Virus record (IMG/VR): IMGVR_UViG_3300030451_001127
Span: 1-46,012 of that record
Strand: one strand, 5' to 3'
DNA from: a virus
DNA length: 46,012 nt
Under the pieces are notes generated by a model that worked only from the letters and a program-made list of their open reading frames with translations, was not told the origin of the DNA and ran no database searches. Positions 1 to 8,368 of the stretch are shown piece by piece (within the stretch, counting starts at the first letter, position 1; each line of letters starts with the position of its first letter). Both the position numbers and the translations under genes were made by a program.

Positions 1-300
1 ACCCGTAACGAATTTATCGAGGGTGCTTACACATATTCTTGGGATAAGAAAAGGTGGGAGAAACTCCGATCAGCTGGCTGGATAGAGGTTTGGCGACATA
101 GAAACAGAACAAGTATTAAGTACTCTGTATTTAAAACGTCGTTTAAATGCTCACAGCTAGTGACACGAATATATCGCATACTGCTAGGCGAAGAAGATCT
201 ACCGACTTCTGAACGTAGCATTTTTTATAACAACAAGTCGTATACAGATAAAGTCTATAATAAAGCTATAGACGATATGATACGAGACAAAGACAGATAA
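1..300 (+). CDS. C-terminal part of a probable winged-helix phage protein (5' partial)
   Basis: An open frame runs from the first base to a TAA at 298-300, giving 99 residues without the true start, which lies outside the window. The readable part contains WEKLRSAGWIEVWRHRNR and then an aromatic, basic stretch ending in a charged tail. A helix followed by a beta-hairpin rich in Trp, Tyr and Arg resembles the wing of small MarR-like winged-helix proteins that many marine phages carry near the terminase; this is recalled family knowledge, not a search. It ends one base before the next gene, so it belongs to the same operon. DNA binding, perhaps in regulation or packaging, is inference. The reading frame is secure; the function is not. 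Confidence 0.6.
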   Translation, partial: TRNEFIEGAYTYSWDKKRWEKLRSAGWIEVWRHRNRTSIKYSVFKTSFKCSQLVTRIYRILLGEEDLPTSERSIFYNNKSYTDKVYNKAIDDMIRDKDR

Positions 301-301
301 C

Positions 302-646
302 ATGCCTTATAAAATGAAGGGTACAGCAATGTACGACAAAATGAATGTTAATGGTAAGACAGTCATGAAGCTTAAAAAAGAATACGGTGGCGCTATGGAA
401 ATGGAGCACGGAGCGATGAAGAAGCACGGTCACTCTGCAATGGACGCTGCTAAACCAGATTACATTGACATCGATGGAGATGGAAATAAAAAAGAATCTA
501 TGAAGCAAGCTGCTGAAGACAAAAAGTCTGGCATGACTATGAAGCACGGAGCTGCAATGGAAATGGATAAGCCAATGACCGAAGACGTAGCTATGAAGAT
601 GAAAGCTGCGTATAAGAATTACAAGAAAGGTTACTACGGAGCATAA
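302..646 (+). CDS. Small Met/Lys-rich phage protein with a DxDGDG motif
   Basis: A 114-residue basic protein very rich in Met, Lys, His and Gly. It begins MPYKMKG, a start shared in pattern with other small proteins of this window (646, 42996, 44018). The middle carries two related Met/His segments (around residues 31-48 and 78-89) and, between them, DIDGDGNKKES (56-66). That stretch looks like a calcium-binding loop but does not keep the canonical 12-residue EF-hand spacing. Similar short proteins with this acidic motif are common in marine phage genomes (recalled). The stop overlaps the next start by one base (TAATG), so translation is probably coupled. Function unknown; a minor virion or DNA-associated protein is a guess. 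Confidence 0.75.
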   Translation: MPYKMKGTAMYDKMNVNGKTVMKLKKEYGGAMEMEHGAMKKHGHSAMDAAKPDYIDIDGDGNKKESMKQAAEDKKSGMTMKHGAAMEMDKPMTEDVAMKMKAAYKNYKKGYYGA

Positions 647-1014
647 TGCCATTTAAACTTAATAGGTATAAACCCCTGCCTGGTATAGCTACTGGTGGTA
701 AACTACGTAAAGGATTAAAGTTTAAGGTTAAACACAAGAACCTTGAGCCCGGTGTAATGGGTGAAGCTTATGAAAGTAAAGTTGTTGTAGATAAAAACAT
801 AAAGAAAGGTAGTGCTGAATACAAAAAAGTAATGAAGCATGAGGCTCAGCACGTAAAAGATATGCAAACTGGCCGCGCTGGATTTGGACCTGACTATGTA
901 AGATGGGAAGGTAAAACATTTCCTCGTAAAGACGGTAAAATAAAATACAACGGAAAGTGGTTAGAAGAAGGTCACAGATCTTTTCCTTGGGAACAATCAG
1001 CAAATAAAGCATGA
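646..1014 (+). CDS. Small basic protein with an HExxH zincin-like motif
   Basis: A 122-residue basic protein starting MPFKLNR. Residues 65-69 read HEAQH, preceded by a helix-like VMK and followed by VKDM, as in the active helix of zinc metallopeptidases, where the two His bind zinc and Glu activates water. The rest has short hydrophilic strands (RWEGKTFPR, GKWLEEGHRSFPW), a pattern recalled from a widespread small protein of marine phages. A third zinc ligand may be the His in EEGHRS, but this cannot be established here. It overlaps the holin start by four bases (ATGA). Peptidase activity is an inference; the protein is small for a complete zincin and could have lost catalysis. Possible jobs are processing of virion proteins or help in lysis. 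Confidence 0.7.
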   Translation: MPFKLNRYKPLPGIATGGKLRKGLKFKVKHKNLEPGVMGEAYESKVVVDKNIKKGSAEYKKVMKHEAQHVKDMQTGRAGFGPDYVRWEGKTFPRKDGKIKYNGKWLEEGHRSFPWEQSANKA

Positions 1015-1439
1015 AAAAAATTAAAGAAACAGGCCTAGGTAAATGGTTAGCTAACAAAGCACCAAACGTGCTTGATGTAGTTGGTGAAATGTTACCAGAT
1101 CAAGGAGCACTAGGTATAGTTAAAAACCTTATTGATAAAGATCCTGAAGTAGACACGGAAGCAGGTATGGCCGCTGTAGACGCTGAAGTTGCTTTTCAAA
1201 ATAACGTAAGCGAAAGATGGAAAGCTGATATGGGTAGCGATGTAAAGCTAGCTAAGATGATTAGACCATTAACACTTATCGCTTTAATGAGTATGTTTAT
1301 GCTAACAATGGTTTTTGATAGTATGGACAACTTACCTTTCAATGTTAAAGATTCATATGTAGACTTACTACAGATACTTATGCTAACCGCTTTTGGTGCA
1401 TACTTTGCTGGTAGATCTATAGAAAAAGTAAAAAAATAA
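1011..1439 (+). CDS. Holin of the GTA-type (3TM holin-like)
   Basis: 142 residues. The first 65 are amphipathic and soluble-looking, with an acidic helix around 42-62. The segment FQNNVSERWKADMGSD followed by KLAKMIRPLTL (62-89) is a typical lead-in of the holin family described for gene-transfer-agent release (GTA_holin_3TM type). Two clear membrane segments follow at about 86-103 (rich in Leu, Met, Ile) and 117-134, separated by a short loop with NLPFNVKDSYVD. The end is basic (IEKVKK), as is usual for the cytoplasmic tail of a holin. Expected role: timed pore formation in the inner membrane to release or activate the endolysin, which here lies far away at 41.6 kb. It starts inside the previous gene (ATGA overlap). 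Confidence 0.75.
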   Translation: MKKIKETGLGKWLANKAPNVLDVVGEMLPDQGALGIVKNLIDKDPEVDTEAGMAAVDAEVAFQNNVSERWKADMGSDVKLAKMIRPLTLIALMSMFMLTMVFDSMDNLPFNVKDSYVDLLQILMLTAFGAYFAGRSIEKVKK

Positions 1440-1440
1440 A

Positions 1441-1812
1441 ATGGGATTAAATTCAACAGAAGTCTCTTATGGCTTTTCACAATTAGGTAACGCTTTCCTT
1501 AAAGGAACCGGCGCTTATACACCTCCAGCTGGAAAAGTTGTTGTAGCTGTACAGGTTGTATCAGGCGCATGTACTTTTGCTTTATTAACGCCAGATACAT
1601 CTGGATATGTAGACGGAACAACTGGCGCTGCTCTTGAAGGAACCACGGCTTTTATAGGTACAACTAAAGTTGCTGCTAACGGAGCTAATGCAGAAGCAAT
1701 ACCTACAGATTATATATTTGCAAGGGGAACTGTGCTTTTTGGCAGGTTTACAGCGGTTACTTTAGGTGACGCGGATGACGCGGTTATACTTCACTTTGGA
1801 CCTGCTATATAA
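1441..1812 (+). CDS. Possible head-decoration or fibre-type structural protein
   Basis: 123 residues, neutral to acidic, rich in Ala, Gly, Thr and Val, with almost no Lys or Arg. The sequence alternates hydrophobic strands with small-residue turns (KVVVAVQVVSGACTFALL, ARGTVLFGRFTAVTLG), so an all-beta fold is likely. There is no signal peptide or membrane segment. It starts one base after the holin stop (TAAAATG) and overlaps the next gene by one base. Proteins with this composition next to phage head genes are often capsid decoration or fibre-head domains; this is analogy only. No family was recognised. Confidence 0.65.
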   Translation: MGLNSTEVSYGFSQLGNAFLKGTGAYTPPAGKVVVAVQVVSGACTFALLTPDTSGYVDGTTGAALEGTTAFIGTTKVAANGANAEAIPTDYIFARGTVLFGRFTAVTLGDADDAVILHFGPAI

Positions 1813-2438
1813 TGTTTGGGCTTAGCGTAGGCGCTTCAGGCGCGATTCAACCGACATCTACTATTATTTCGGAGTTAATAACTGTTAGTCATACTAACGG
1901 GGCACAATCACTAACTCATAACTCTGGTCAAGGAGAGTCTAACTTTTCTTTATCTGGGTTTGGCGCTAGTGGTATAAACGCCGCTCTTACAGGTACTTGG
2001 ATGACTTTACCAATGGCTGCTTCAATAGTAAGCTTGAATATTAAAAGCAATATTGTTGCTGATGATATTCCAGCTGGTACAACTAAACACGCTGTAGTAA
2101 TGCTCAATCAAGGCTACGTAATTAGTTCTGGTAATTCAACATCAGGACCAAGGATTACTCGAAACGTAAACCAAGGAACGGCATTGTCAGCAGGGCCTAG
2201 TTACAGCGCGCCAGGTAATGTTGGTGATATAGGTACATTTGAGATGCTTGGCCAGATGCCAGTTTTTACAGCGGGACACAGAGGTCTAATCATTGGAACA
2301 AACTATCTAGGCACAAGCGGTATTGTTAGTCCTGGTTATTTTAACTACACGTTCCAAATACACGCTGATTACGCAACAAAAGATTACAAATTTATACTTG
2401 AGCTAGAAGTTAGTATGGATAGCACAGGTTTGAATTAA
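1812..2438 (+). CDS. Hypothetical beta-rich structural protein
   Basis: 208 residues, low in charged amino acids and rich in Ser, Thr, Gly and Asn. It contains many short beta-strand patterns (ELITVSHTNGAQSL, AASIVSLNIKSNIV) and ends in a strand series with acidic ends (YKFILELEVSMDS). The start overlaps the previous stop by one base, so it is coupled to the upstream gene. Composition and position suggest an external virion component such as a head fibre or decoration protein, but no family was recognised. A 25-base A/T-only-like leader separates it from the next gene. Confidence 0.65.
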   Translation: MFGLSVGASGAIQPTSTIISELITVSHTNGAQSLTHNSGQGESNFSLSGFGASGINAALTGTWMTLPMAASIVSLNIKSNIVADDIPAGTTKHAVVMLNQGYVISSGNSTSGPRITRNVNQGTALSAGPSYSAPGNVGDIGTFEMLGQMPVFTAGHRGLIIGTNYLGTSGIVSPGYFNYTFQIHADYATKDYKFILELEVSMDSTGLN

Positions 2439-2463
2439 TAAACAATTTTAATTTAATTTAATT
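2439..2463 (+). promoter_or_regulatory. A/T-rich translation leader
   Basis: This short gap consists of repeated TTTAATTTAATTTAATT just before the ATG at 2464 and contains no Shine-Dalgarno purine run. Similar TTTAATTA-type leaders precede the genes at 11149 and 22372. In Bacteroidetes, A/T-rich unstructured leaders support initiation. Whether it is also a promoter cannot be decided; no clear TTG/TAnnTTTG pair was seen. Confidence 0.35.
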
Positions 2464-2742
2464 ATGGGAAAAAAGAAAGAAAAGGTTATTGACCTAAAAC
2501 CAGAAAAGATTTCTGAAGAAGAACTTACAGAGCTTAGAAACGTTGTATCAGCAATTAATAAATTGCAGTTTGATATAGGAACTATGGAAGTGCAGAAGCA
2601 TAATGCTTTACATGCTTTATTTCAAGGTAACGATAAGCTAACTGAAATGCAAGCCGCTTACAAAAAGAAATACGGTACGGACGATATTAACATACAAGAC
2701 GGTACCATTAAATACAAGGAAGATGGATCGTCTGATTCGTAA
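2464..2742 (+). CDS. Small coiled-coil phage protein
   Basis: 92 residues. It starts with a basic run (MGKKKEKVIDLKPEKIS), followed by a long amphipathic helix about 18-66 with Leu/Ile/Val heptad-like spacing (EELTELRNVVSAINKLQFD, then QKHNALHALFQGNDKL), a turn (KYGTDDINIQDGTIKY) and an acidic end. The shape, two helices with a beta turn, is reminiscent of prefoldin-like coiled-coil proteins found in marine phages near structural genes. No enzymatic motif is visible. It overlaps the next gene by 20 bases. Function unknown; an assembly helper is possible given the neighbouring chaperonin-like gene. Confidence 0.7.
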   Translation: MGKKKEKVIDLKPEKISEEELTELRNVVSAINKLQFDIGTMEVQKHNALHALFQGNDKLTEMQAAYKKKYGTDDINIQDGTIKYKEDGSSDS

Positions 2743-2944
2743 GATCACGATAGGTAAAGACTACAAAAATGACGCTATGCACTATTCTGTTGGGCAGGAG
2801 GTGTATGGCGGTCATACTATCTGTGATATTTTAGAAGAAACTGAAAAGTACTCTATATACATTAGAAAAGATAAAGCTGTAATTCCTTGGAAAGACTTCA
2901 ACAAGAATATGGCTATATCTGTGGAGTATAATTTAGAGTACTAA
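2723..2944 (+). CDS. Hypothetical small protein (SH3-like beta fold possible)
   Basis: 73 residues: a basic start (MDRLIRKITIGKDY), then strands HYSVGQEVYGGHTICDILE, KYSIYIRK and AVIPWKDF. Short alternating strands with Gly turns suggest a small beta-barrel, but no family is certain. The chosen ATG lies inside the end of the preceding gene (20-base overlap), the only start that includes the N-terminal strand. The TAATG at its end couples it to the GroES-like gene. Small proteins of this sort sit before the terminase in other marine phages (recalled). Function unknown. Confidence 0.6.
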   Translation: MDRLIRKITIGKDYKNDAMHYSVGQEVYGGHTICDILEETEKYSIYIRKDKAVIPWKDFNKNMAISVEYNLEY

Positions 2945-3534
2945 TGCAAGGATTATACAACTTTATTGTAGAGCCTATTGGAGAGAGATACGACAACACT
3001 ACTAAAGTTGGAGACAAAGAGTTAATACTCAATACTGACGTAGCAAATCACTCGCACGTCAATAGATTAGCTAAAGTTATATCTGTACCTAGGTTTACTA
3101 ATTACGATATAAAAGAAGGCGATACAGTTATAGTTCACTTTAATGTGTTTAGGCGTTGGCACGATGTAAAGGGGCGTGAGCGTAATAGCAGATCGTACTA
3201 CGAAGAAGATAGATACTTCGTGAATTACGATCAGATATTTCTGTACAAACGTGATGAAGAGTGGATATGCCCACAAGGTTATTGTTTTGTACAACCTATT
3301 AAAGACAATAGCAAACTAAGTGTTGAAATTGAAAAACCCTTAGTTGGTATTGTTAAGCACACTGATGGCAGAGCAGAGCTAAACTCTCTTATAGGTTTTA
3401 GACCTAATATAGAGTGTGAGTTCGTAATTGATGGTAAAAGGTTATACCGGATACCATCTCAATTTATTACAATTAAATATGAATATCAAGGAGACGAAGA
3501 AGAGTATAATCCAAGCTGGGCAAAAAGCAGTTAA
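2944..3534 (+). CDS. Probable GroES-like (Cpn10-fold) co-chaperonin-like protein, duplicated
   Basis: 196 residues. The first half begins YNFIVEPIGERYDNTTKVG and later has AKVISVP, then YDIKEGDTVIVHFNVFRRW and a closing YFVNYDQIFLYK. This order (strand with a proline near the start, mobile-loop-like stretch, GxV-type strand, GDxV strand, tyrosine-closed strand ending in an I-L element) is the layout of GroES/Cpn10. A second half (about 111-190) starts GYCFVQPIKDN and repeats a shortened version (LVGIVKHT, ending FITIKYEY). Known family role: capping the GroEL chamber, as T4 gp31 does to fold the capsid protein. Here it lies three genes before portal and capsid, fitting that role. Assignment by fold pattern only; a nucleic-acid-binding beta-barrel is the alternative. 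The first 56 bases of the next gene overlap its end. Confidence 0.55.
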   Translation: MQGLYNFIVEPIGERYDNTTKVGDKELILNTDVANHSHVNRLAKVISVPRFTNYDIKEGDTVIVHFNVFRRWHDVKGRERNSRSYYEEDRYFVNYDQIFLYKRDEEWICPQGYCFVQPIKDNSKLSVEIEKPLVGIVKHTDGRAELNSLIGFRPNIECEFVIDGKRLYRIPSQFITIKYEYQGDEEEYNPSWAKSS

Positions 3535-3757
3535 CGAGCTTATCAAAGTAGCGGAAGAAAAAATCATCACTAACACTGAAGACGACGTATCTGCTGATAG
3601 ACTTAAAAACGCCGCTGCAACAAAAAAGCTTGCGATCTTTGACGCCTTTGAAATATTAGCTAGAATCCAAGAAGAACAAAACTTACTAGATGGTAAGTCT
3701 CCAGAAGAAAAAAAAGAGCGTGTCTTCAAGGGTTTTGCTGAAGGTAGATCTAAATAA
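3479..3757 (+). CDS. Candidate terminase small subunit
   Basis: 92 residues from the ATG at 3479 (MNIKETKKSIIQAGQKAV). An upstream in-frame ATG at 3428 would add 17 residues copied out of phase from the preceding gene and is less likely. The protein is all-helical in pattern: a helix 3-30, an acidic linker TNTEDDVSADR, a second helix with KNAAATKKLAIFDAFEILARI, and a basic tail EGRSK. Its position directly before the large terminase, with a TAATG one-base overlap, and its size and helical nature fit a small terminase that recognises viral DNA and forms a ring. There is no clear helix-turn-helix signature, so the call rests mostly on context. Confidence 0.6.
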   Translation: MNIKETKKSIIQAGQKAVNELIKVAEEKIITNTEDDVSADRLKNAAATKKLAIFDAFEILARIQEEQNLLDGKSPEEKKERVFKGFAEGRSK

Positions 3758-5976
3758 TGTACGAGCAGAGTTTAGTAAAGGTTGTAGAACCAATTAAGAA
3801 AACAACTATCACGAGACTTAATCGTGGTAAAAAATGGAAATACGGTTATGATAAAGACCATGATATCGTCGTTATATCAAAGACTGGGCAAATCGGAGAA
3901 ATCCTTGAAATCCAAGGGCTGCAAATCGCATTGCCGCGCGTGCCCGCCTCTAATGTGTTTAAACATAAAAAAGACAAGTGGGTAAAGGCTGAATATCCAA
4001 AAGAGCTTAGCCGTATAAAAAATATATTCGACTGGAGAGACTATCCAGATGAGCAAAAAGAAAAGTGGTATGACTACATTGACGAAGAGTTCAAGCGTAG
4101 AGACGAAGGCTTTTGGTTTACAAATAAAGGCGTACCGACATATATAACAGGTGCACACTACATGTATCTGCAATGGAGTAAGATTGACGTTGGAGCTCCA
4201 GATTTTAGAGAGGCAAACAGACTATTCTTTATATTCTGGGAAGCCTGTAAAGCTGATAAGAGATGCTATGGGATGTGCTACCTTAAAAACCGTCGTTCAG
4301 GTTTCTCGTTTATGTCATCAGCCGAAACAGTTAACTTAGCCACTATATCGAGTGATAGTAGATATGGGATACTTTCTAAGTCTGGAGCCGATGCAAAGAA
4401 AATGTTTACTGATAAGGTTGTGCCTATATCTTTAAACTATCCTTTCTTTTTCAAGCCAATACAAGACGGTATGGATCGTCCAAAGTCTGAGCTTGCGTAT
4501 AGAGTTCCGGCTAGTAAGTTTACTCGTAAGAAAATACAGAGTAACGAACAGCTTGAAGAGATAGTAGGTCTTGATACTACGATTGACTGGAAGAATACTG
4601 GTGATAATAGTTACGATGGTGAAAAGCTAAGTTTACTAGTTCACGATGAAAGTGGTAAGTGGGAAAGACCTGATAATATATTAAACAACTGGCGAGTTAC
4701 TAAAACCTGTTTAAGGCTAGGTAGTAAAATCGTTGGTAAGTGCTTAATGGGTAGTACCAGTAATGCACTTGACAAGGGTGGAGATAACTTTAAAAAACTA
4801 TACAATGATTCTGACGTCACACGACGAAATCGTAATGGACAAACGAAGTCTGGGCTTTATTCTCTCTTTATCCCAATGGAATGGAACTATGAAGGATTTA
4901 TTGACGAATACGGACTTCCAGTCTTTGATAGTCGAAGTGATGATGTACGACATGGACCAGACGGTGAATTAATAGACGTAGGTGTTATAGATCACTGGGA
5001 AAATGAAGCAGAAGGTTTAAAAGATGATCAAGACGCTTTAAACGAATTTTACAGACAGTTTCCTCGCACTGAAGAACATGCGTTCAGAGACGAGACTAAA
5101 AACAGTATATTTAATTTAATTAAGATTTATGAGCAAATTGATTTTAACGAGGGTAGTAGGCATAATGCGCATACTACGACAGGCTCTTTTGGTTGGGTTA
5201 ATGGTGTACGTGATACACAAGTTGTTTTTCACCCCGACCCTGGAGGCAGATTTAAAGTAAGCTGGGTACCACCAAGTCATTTGCAAAATAAACAAATAAT
5301 AAAAAATGGAATTAAATATCCCGGTAACGATCATGTTGGCGCCTTTGGTTGCGATAGTTACGATATCAGCGGTACGGTTGATGGTCGCGGTTCTAAAGGA
5401 GCTTTACACGGGTTAACAAAATTTTCTATGGAAGACGCACCATCAAGCACGTTCTTTCTAGAGTATATAGCAAGACCACAAACTGCAGAGATGTTCTTTG
5501 AGGACGTTCTAATGGCATTAGTATTTTACGGGATGCCTTTGCTTGCGGAGAACAATAAACCACGTCTATTGTATTATCTACGCCGTAGAGGATACAGAGG
5601 TTATAGTATGAACAGACCAGATAAGTCTTGGAAGAAGTTATCAACTGCTGAAAAAGAAGTTGGTGGTATACCAAACTCAAGTGAAGATATTAAGCAAGCT
5701 CACGCCGCTGCAATTGAAATGTATATTAACGATCATGTCGGACATTTAGGCGATGGTGATTTTGGAACAATGTATTTTAACGATACGCTACTTGATTGGG
5801 CTAAGTTTGATATAAACCGTAGAACAAAACACGATGCATCAATTAGCTCTGGTTTAGCCATCATGGCTTGCAATAGACATTTATACGCACCAAACCCTAA
5901 ACAAGAGCGAACACCAGTTAATTTGAATATAGCAAAATACGACAATAAAGGGTTTACATCCCAGATAATTAAATAA
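3757..5976 (+). CDS. terL: Terminase large subunit (DNA-packaging ATPase and nuclease)
   Basis: 739 residues. It powers DNA translocation into the prohead and cuts the concatemer. The ATPase half has a Walker A-like loop CYLKNRRSGFS (174-184), where the usual GKS/T is replaced by RRSGFS, a variation also seen in other phage terminases. The Walker B is LSLLVHDE (291-298), with catalytic Glu 298. The nuclease half starts near AFGCDSYD (529-536), with Asp 533 as the likely first metal ligand; further acidic residues follow near the C-terminal third. A linker with LFIPMEWNYEGFIDEYG lies between. Length is at the upper end of the family. It is preceded by the candidate small subunit (one-base overlap) and followed by the portal after two bases. 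Confidence 0.93.
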   Translation: MYEQSLVKVVEPIKKTTITRLNRGKKWKYGYDKDHDIVVISKTGQIGEILEIQGLQIALPRVPASNVFKHKKDKWVKAEYPKELSRIKNIFDWRDYPDEQKEKWYDYIDEEFKRRDEGFWFTNKGVPTYITGAHYMYLQWSKIDVGAPDFREANRLFFIFWEACKADKRCYGMCYLKNRRSGFSFMSSAETVNLATISSDSRYGILSKSGADAKKMFTDKVVPISLNYPFFFKPIQDGMDRPKSELAYRVPASKFTRKKIQSNEQLEEIVGLDTTIDWKNTGDNSYDGEKLSLLVHDESGKWERPDNILNNWRVTKTCLRLGSKIVGKCLMGSTSNALDKGGDNFKKLYNDSDVTRRNRNGQTKSGLYSLFIPMEWNYEGFIDEYGLPVFDSRSDDVRHGPDGELIDVGVIDHWENEAEGLKDDQDALNEFYRQFPRTEEHAFRDETKNSIFNLIKIYEQIDFNEGSRHNAHTTTGSFGWVNGVRDTQVVFHPDPGGRFKVSWVPPSHLQNKQIIKNGIKYPGNDHVGAFGCDSYDISGTVDGRGSKGALHGLTKFSMEDAPSSTFFLEYIARPQTAEMFFEDVLMALVFYGMPLLAENNKPRLLYYLRRRGYRGYSMNRPDKSWKKLSTAEKEVGGIPNSSEDIKQAHAAAIEMYINDHVGHLGDGDFGTMYFNDTLLDWAKFDINRRTKHDASISSGLAIMACNRHLYAPNPKQERTPVNLNIAKYDNKGFTSQIIK

Positions 5977-5978
5977 GT

Positions 5979-8351
5979 ATGGCGGAAAACGTATATGTAA
6001 ATTTTCCTTCTCAAGCTGTTTCTGATCTCGAGAAGATGAGTCCAGAGTATGGGCTTAAAGTAGCTCGTGCTATTGAGACAGAGTGGTTCAAGGATTCTTA
6101 CAATAATAGATATAGATCTTCTCAACACAAATACCATCAACTAAGGTTGTACGCTAGAGGTGAGCAAGCTATACAAAAATATAAAGATGAGTTGTCTATT
6201 AACGGCGATTTGTCTTATCTTAACTTAGACTGGAAGCCTGTACCTATTGTACCGAAGTTTGTAGATATTGTTGTAAACGGTATGTCAGAGCGTATGTTCA
6301 GCATAAACGCATACTCACAAGATCAGTACGGCGTAAACAAAAGAAATGAATATATGGAAGCTATGTTGAAAGACATAGAAAACAAAAAGTTCAACGATCA
6401 AACAAAAGCTGTATATGGAATAGATCTTTACAATAATCCTGAAGATAAGAGATTAGAGACTAAAGAAGAATTAGACATACATATGCAGCTTGACTATAAG
6501 CAAGCGGTAGAAATAGCAGAAGAGCAAGCTATCAACGTGCTGCTTGATGGTAATAACTATGACTTAACTAGACGTAGACTAATATACGATTTAACAGTTT
6601 TAGGAATAGCTTGCGTTAAAACTAACTTCAATTGGAGCGATGGCGCAACGGTTGAGTATGTAGATCCAGCTAATATTGTTTATTCATTTACTGAATCACC
6701 TTATTTTGATGATATATACTACGTCGGTGAGGTTAAGACTATACCTATTAATGAATTAGCTAGAGAGTTTGATCATTTAACAGAGTCTGACTTAGAAGAT
6801 ATATACGCTACATCTAGTCAAAGATACTTAAGAGGTAGAAGAATACACGAAGTAGATAAAAACAAAGTTCAAGTTTTATATTTTAATTATAGAACCCATA
6901 TGAACGATGTTTATAAAATTAAAGAAACTAAGTCTGGAGGATACAAGGCTATTGAAAAGCCAGACACTTTTAATCCACCAGAGGATAAACAAACCAACTT
7001 TACTCGAATACAAAGATCTGTAGAGTGTATTTTTGAAGGAGCAGTTATACTAGGTACGGATAAACTACTAAAGTGGAATAAAGCTGAAAACATGATGCGT
7101 AGTAAGTCTGACTTTAATAAAGTTAAGATGAACTATTCTATTGTAGCACCTCGCATGTACGAAGGTCGTATTGAATCTTTAGTTAGTAGAATTACTGGGT
7201 TTGCTGATATGATTCAGCTAACACATTTAAAGTTACAGCAAGTCATGTCGCGCATGGTACCAGATGGAGTGTACCTTGATGCGGATGGTCTTGCTGAAGT
7301 TGATTTAGGCAACGGCACAAACTACAACCCGCAAGAAGCGCTTAATATGTTCTTCCAAACTGGTAGTGTTATTGGTAGGAGCTTTACGTCTGAAGGAGAG
7401 CAAAATCCTGGTAAAGTGCCTATTCAACAGATATCAAACAGCGCTGGTCAAGATAAAATAGGTACGTTAATAAACACGTATAACTATTATCTTCAGATGA
7501 TAAGAGATACTACAGGTCTTAACGAAGCTAGAGACGCTAGTGTTCCAGACCCTAAATCTCTTGTTGGTGTTCAGAAGCTGGCGGCAGCTAACTCTAATGT
7601 AGCTACTCGTCATATACTTTTAGGCTCTCAATATCTAACAGTACAGGTAGCAGAAGCTTTATCGTTGAGAATATCTGATATATTAGAATACTCGCCTACG
7701 GCTGATGCTTTTGTGCAAGCTGTTGGAGCTCACAATGTAGCTACGTTAAAAGACATGGCTGATTTGTACCTGTATGACTTTGGTATATTTATTGAGCTAG
7801 AGCCTGACCAAGAAGAAAAAGCTATGTTAGAAAACAATATTCAAACTGCTCTTTCTCAAAAGTTAATTGACTTAGATGACGCTATAGACATAAGAGACAT
7901 AAAGAACGTTAAGCTAGCCAACCAACTATTAAAAATAAAACGTAAGAAAAAACAGGAAAGAGATCAAGCAATCCAACAACAAAACATGGAAGCGCAAGCG
8001 AAAGCAAATGCGCAAGCTCAACAAGCCGCTGCTCAAGCTGAGATACAAAAAAATCAGGCAAAAGCTCAAACAGAGATTCAAATAGAAGCAACTAAAGCAG
8101 ATGCTAAACTTAGACATCTTCAGGAAGAAGCTAGAGTAAAGAAAGAGCTAATGCAATTTGAGTTTGACTTGAACATGCAAGCACAACAAATGTCTCGCCA
8201 AGACATGATGAATATCGAGCAAATGAAAGAGCAGGGTAAGGATAGGCGAGAAAACATGAAGCAAGACACTAAAAAGTTTGAATCTTCAGGTAATGATGTA
8301 TTAGAAGGCGGAATGAGATTAAGCGATTTCAACCCACAAATAGGACAATAA
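5979..8351 (+). CDS. Portal protein
   Basis: 790 residues. It forms the dodecameric ring at the packaging vertex through which DNA enters and leaves, and is the docking site for the terminase. Position immediately after terL, size and composition support the call. The central part has long helices and loops typical of portals, including YDLTVLGIACVKTNF, RMYEGRIESLVSRITGF and the conserved-looking TTGLNEARDASVPDPKSLVG segment (about 510-530). From about 650 to 770 it turns into a long Lys/Glu/Gln/Ala-rich coiled coil (QAQAKANAQAQQAAAQAE-type), which could form a barrel extending into the capsid as in P22-like portals. The C-terminus is SDFNPQIGQ. An A/T-rich 17-base gap precedes the scaffold gene. 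Confidence 0.85.
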   Translation: MAENVYVNFPSQAVSDLEKMSPEYGLKVARAIETEWFKDSYNNRYRSSQHKYHQLRLYARGEQAIQKYKDELSINGDLSYLNLDWKPVPIVPKFVDIVVNGMSERMFSINAYSQDQYGVNKRNEYMEAMLKDIENKKFNDQTKAVYGIDLYNNPEDKRLETKEELDIHMQLDYKQAVEIAEEQAINVLLDGNNYDLTRRRLIYDLTVLGIACVKTNFNWSDGATVEYVDPANIVYSFTESPYFDDIYYVGEVKTIPINELAREFDHLTESDLEDIYATSSQRYLRGRRIHEVDKNKVQVLYFNYRTHMNDVYKIKETKSGGYKAIEKPDTFNPPEDKQTNFTRIQRSVECIFEGAVILGTDKLLKWNKAENMMRSKSDFNKVKMNYSIVAPRMYEGRIESLVSRITGFADMIQLTHLKLQQVMSRMVPDGVYLDADGLAEVDLGNGTNYNPQEALNMFFQTGSVIGRSFTSEGEQNPGKVPIQQISNSAGQDKIGTLINTYNYYLQMIRDTTGLNEARDASVPDPKSLVGVQKLAAANSNVATRHILLGSQYLTVQVAEALSLRISDILEYSPTADAFVQAVGAHNVATLKDMADLYLYDFGIFIELEPDQEEKAMLENNIQTALSQKLIDLDDAIDIRDIKNVKLANQLLKIKRKKKQERDQAIQQQNMEAQAKANAQAQQAAAQAEIQKNQAKAQTEIQIEATKADAKLRHLQEEARVKKELMQFEFDLNMQAQQMSRQDMMNIEQMKEQGKDRRENMKQDTKKFESSGNDVLEGGMRLSDFNPQIGQ

Positions 8352-8368
8352 TTATATAATATTTTATC

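Noticed and set aside
302-646. EF-hand calcium-binding domain in the first small protein.
   Set aside because: DIDGDGNKKES begins like an EF loop but lacks the Glu at position 12 and flanking helices of proper length.
3428-3757. A longer small-terminase candidate starting at 3428.
   Set aside because: The extension overlaps the preceding coding region by over 100 bases; the ATG at 3479 gives a sensible helical start.
5733-6140. A 135-residue reverse frame across the end of the terminase and start of the portal gene.
   Set aside because: It overlaps two well-supported genes and shows no family features.
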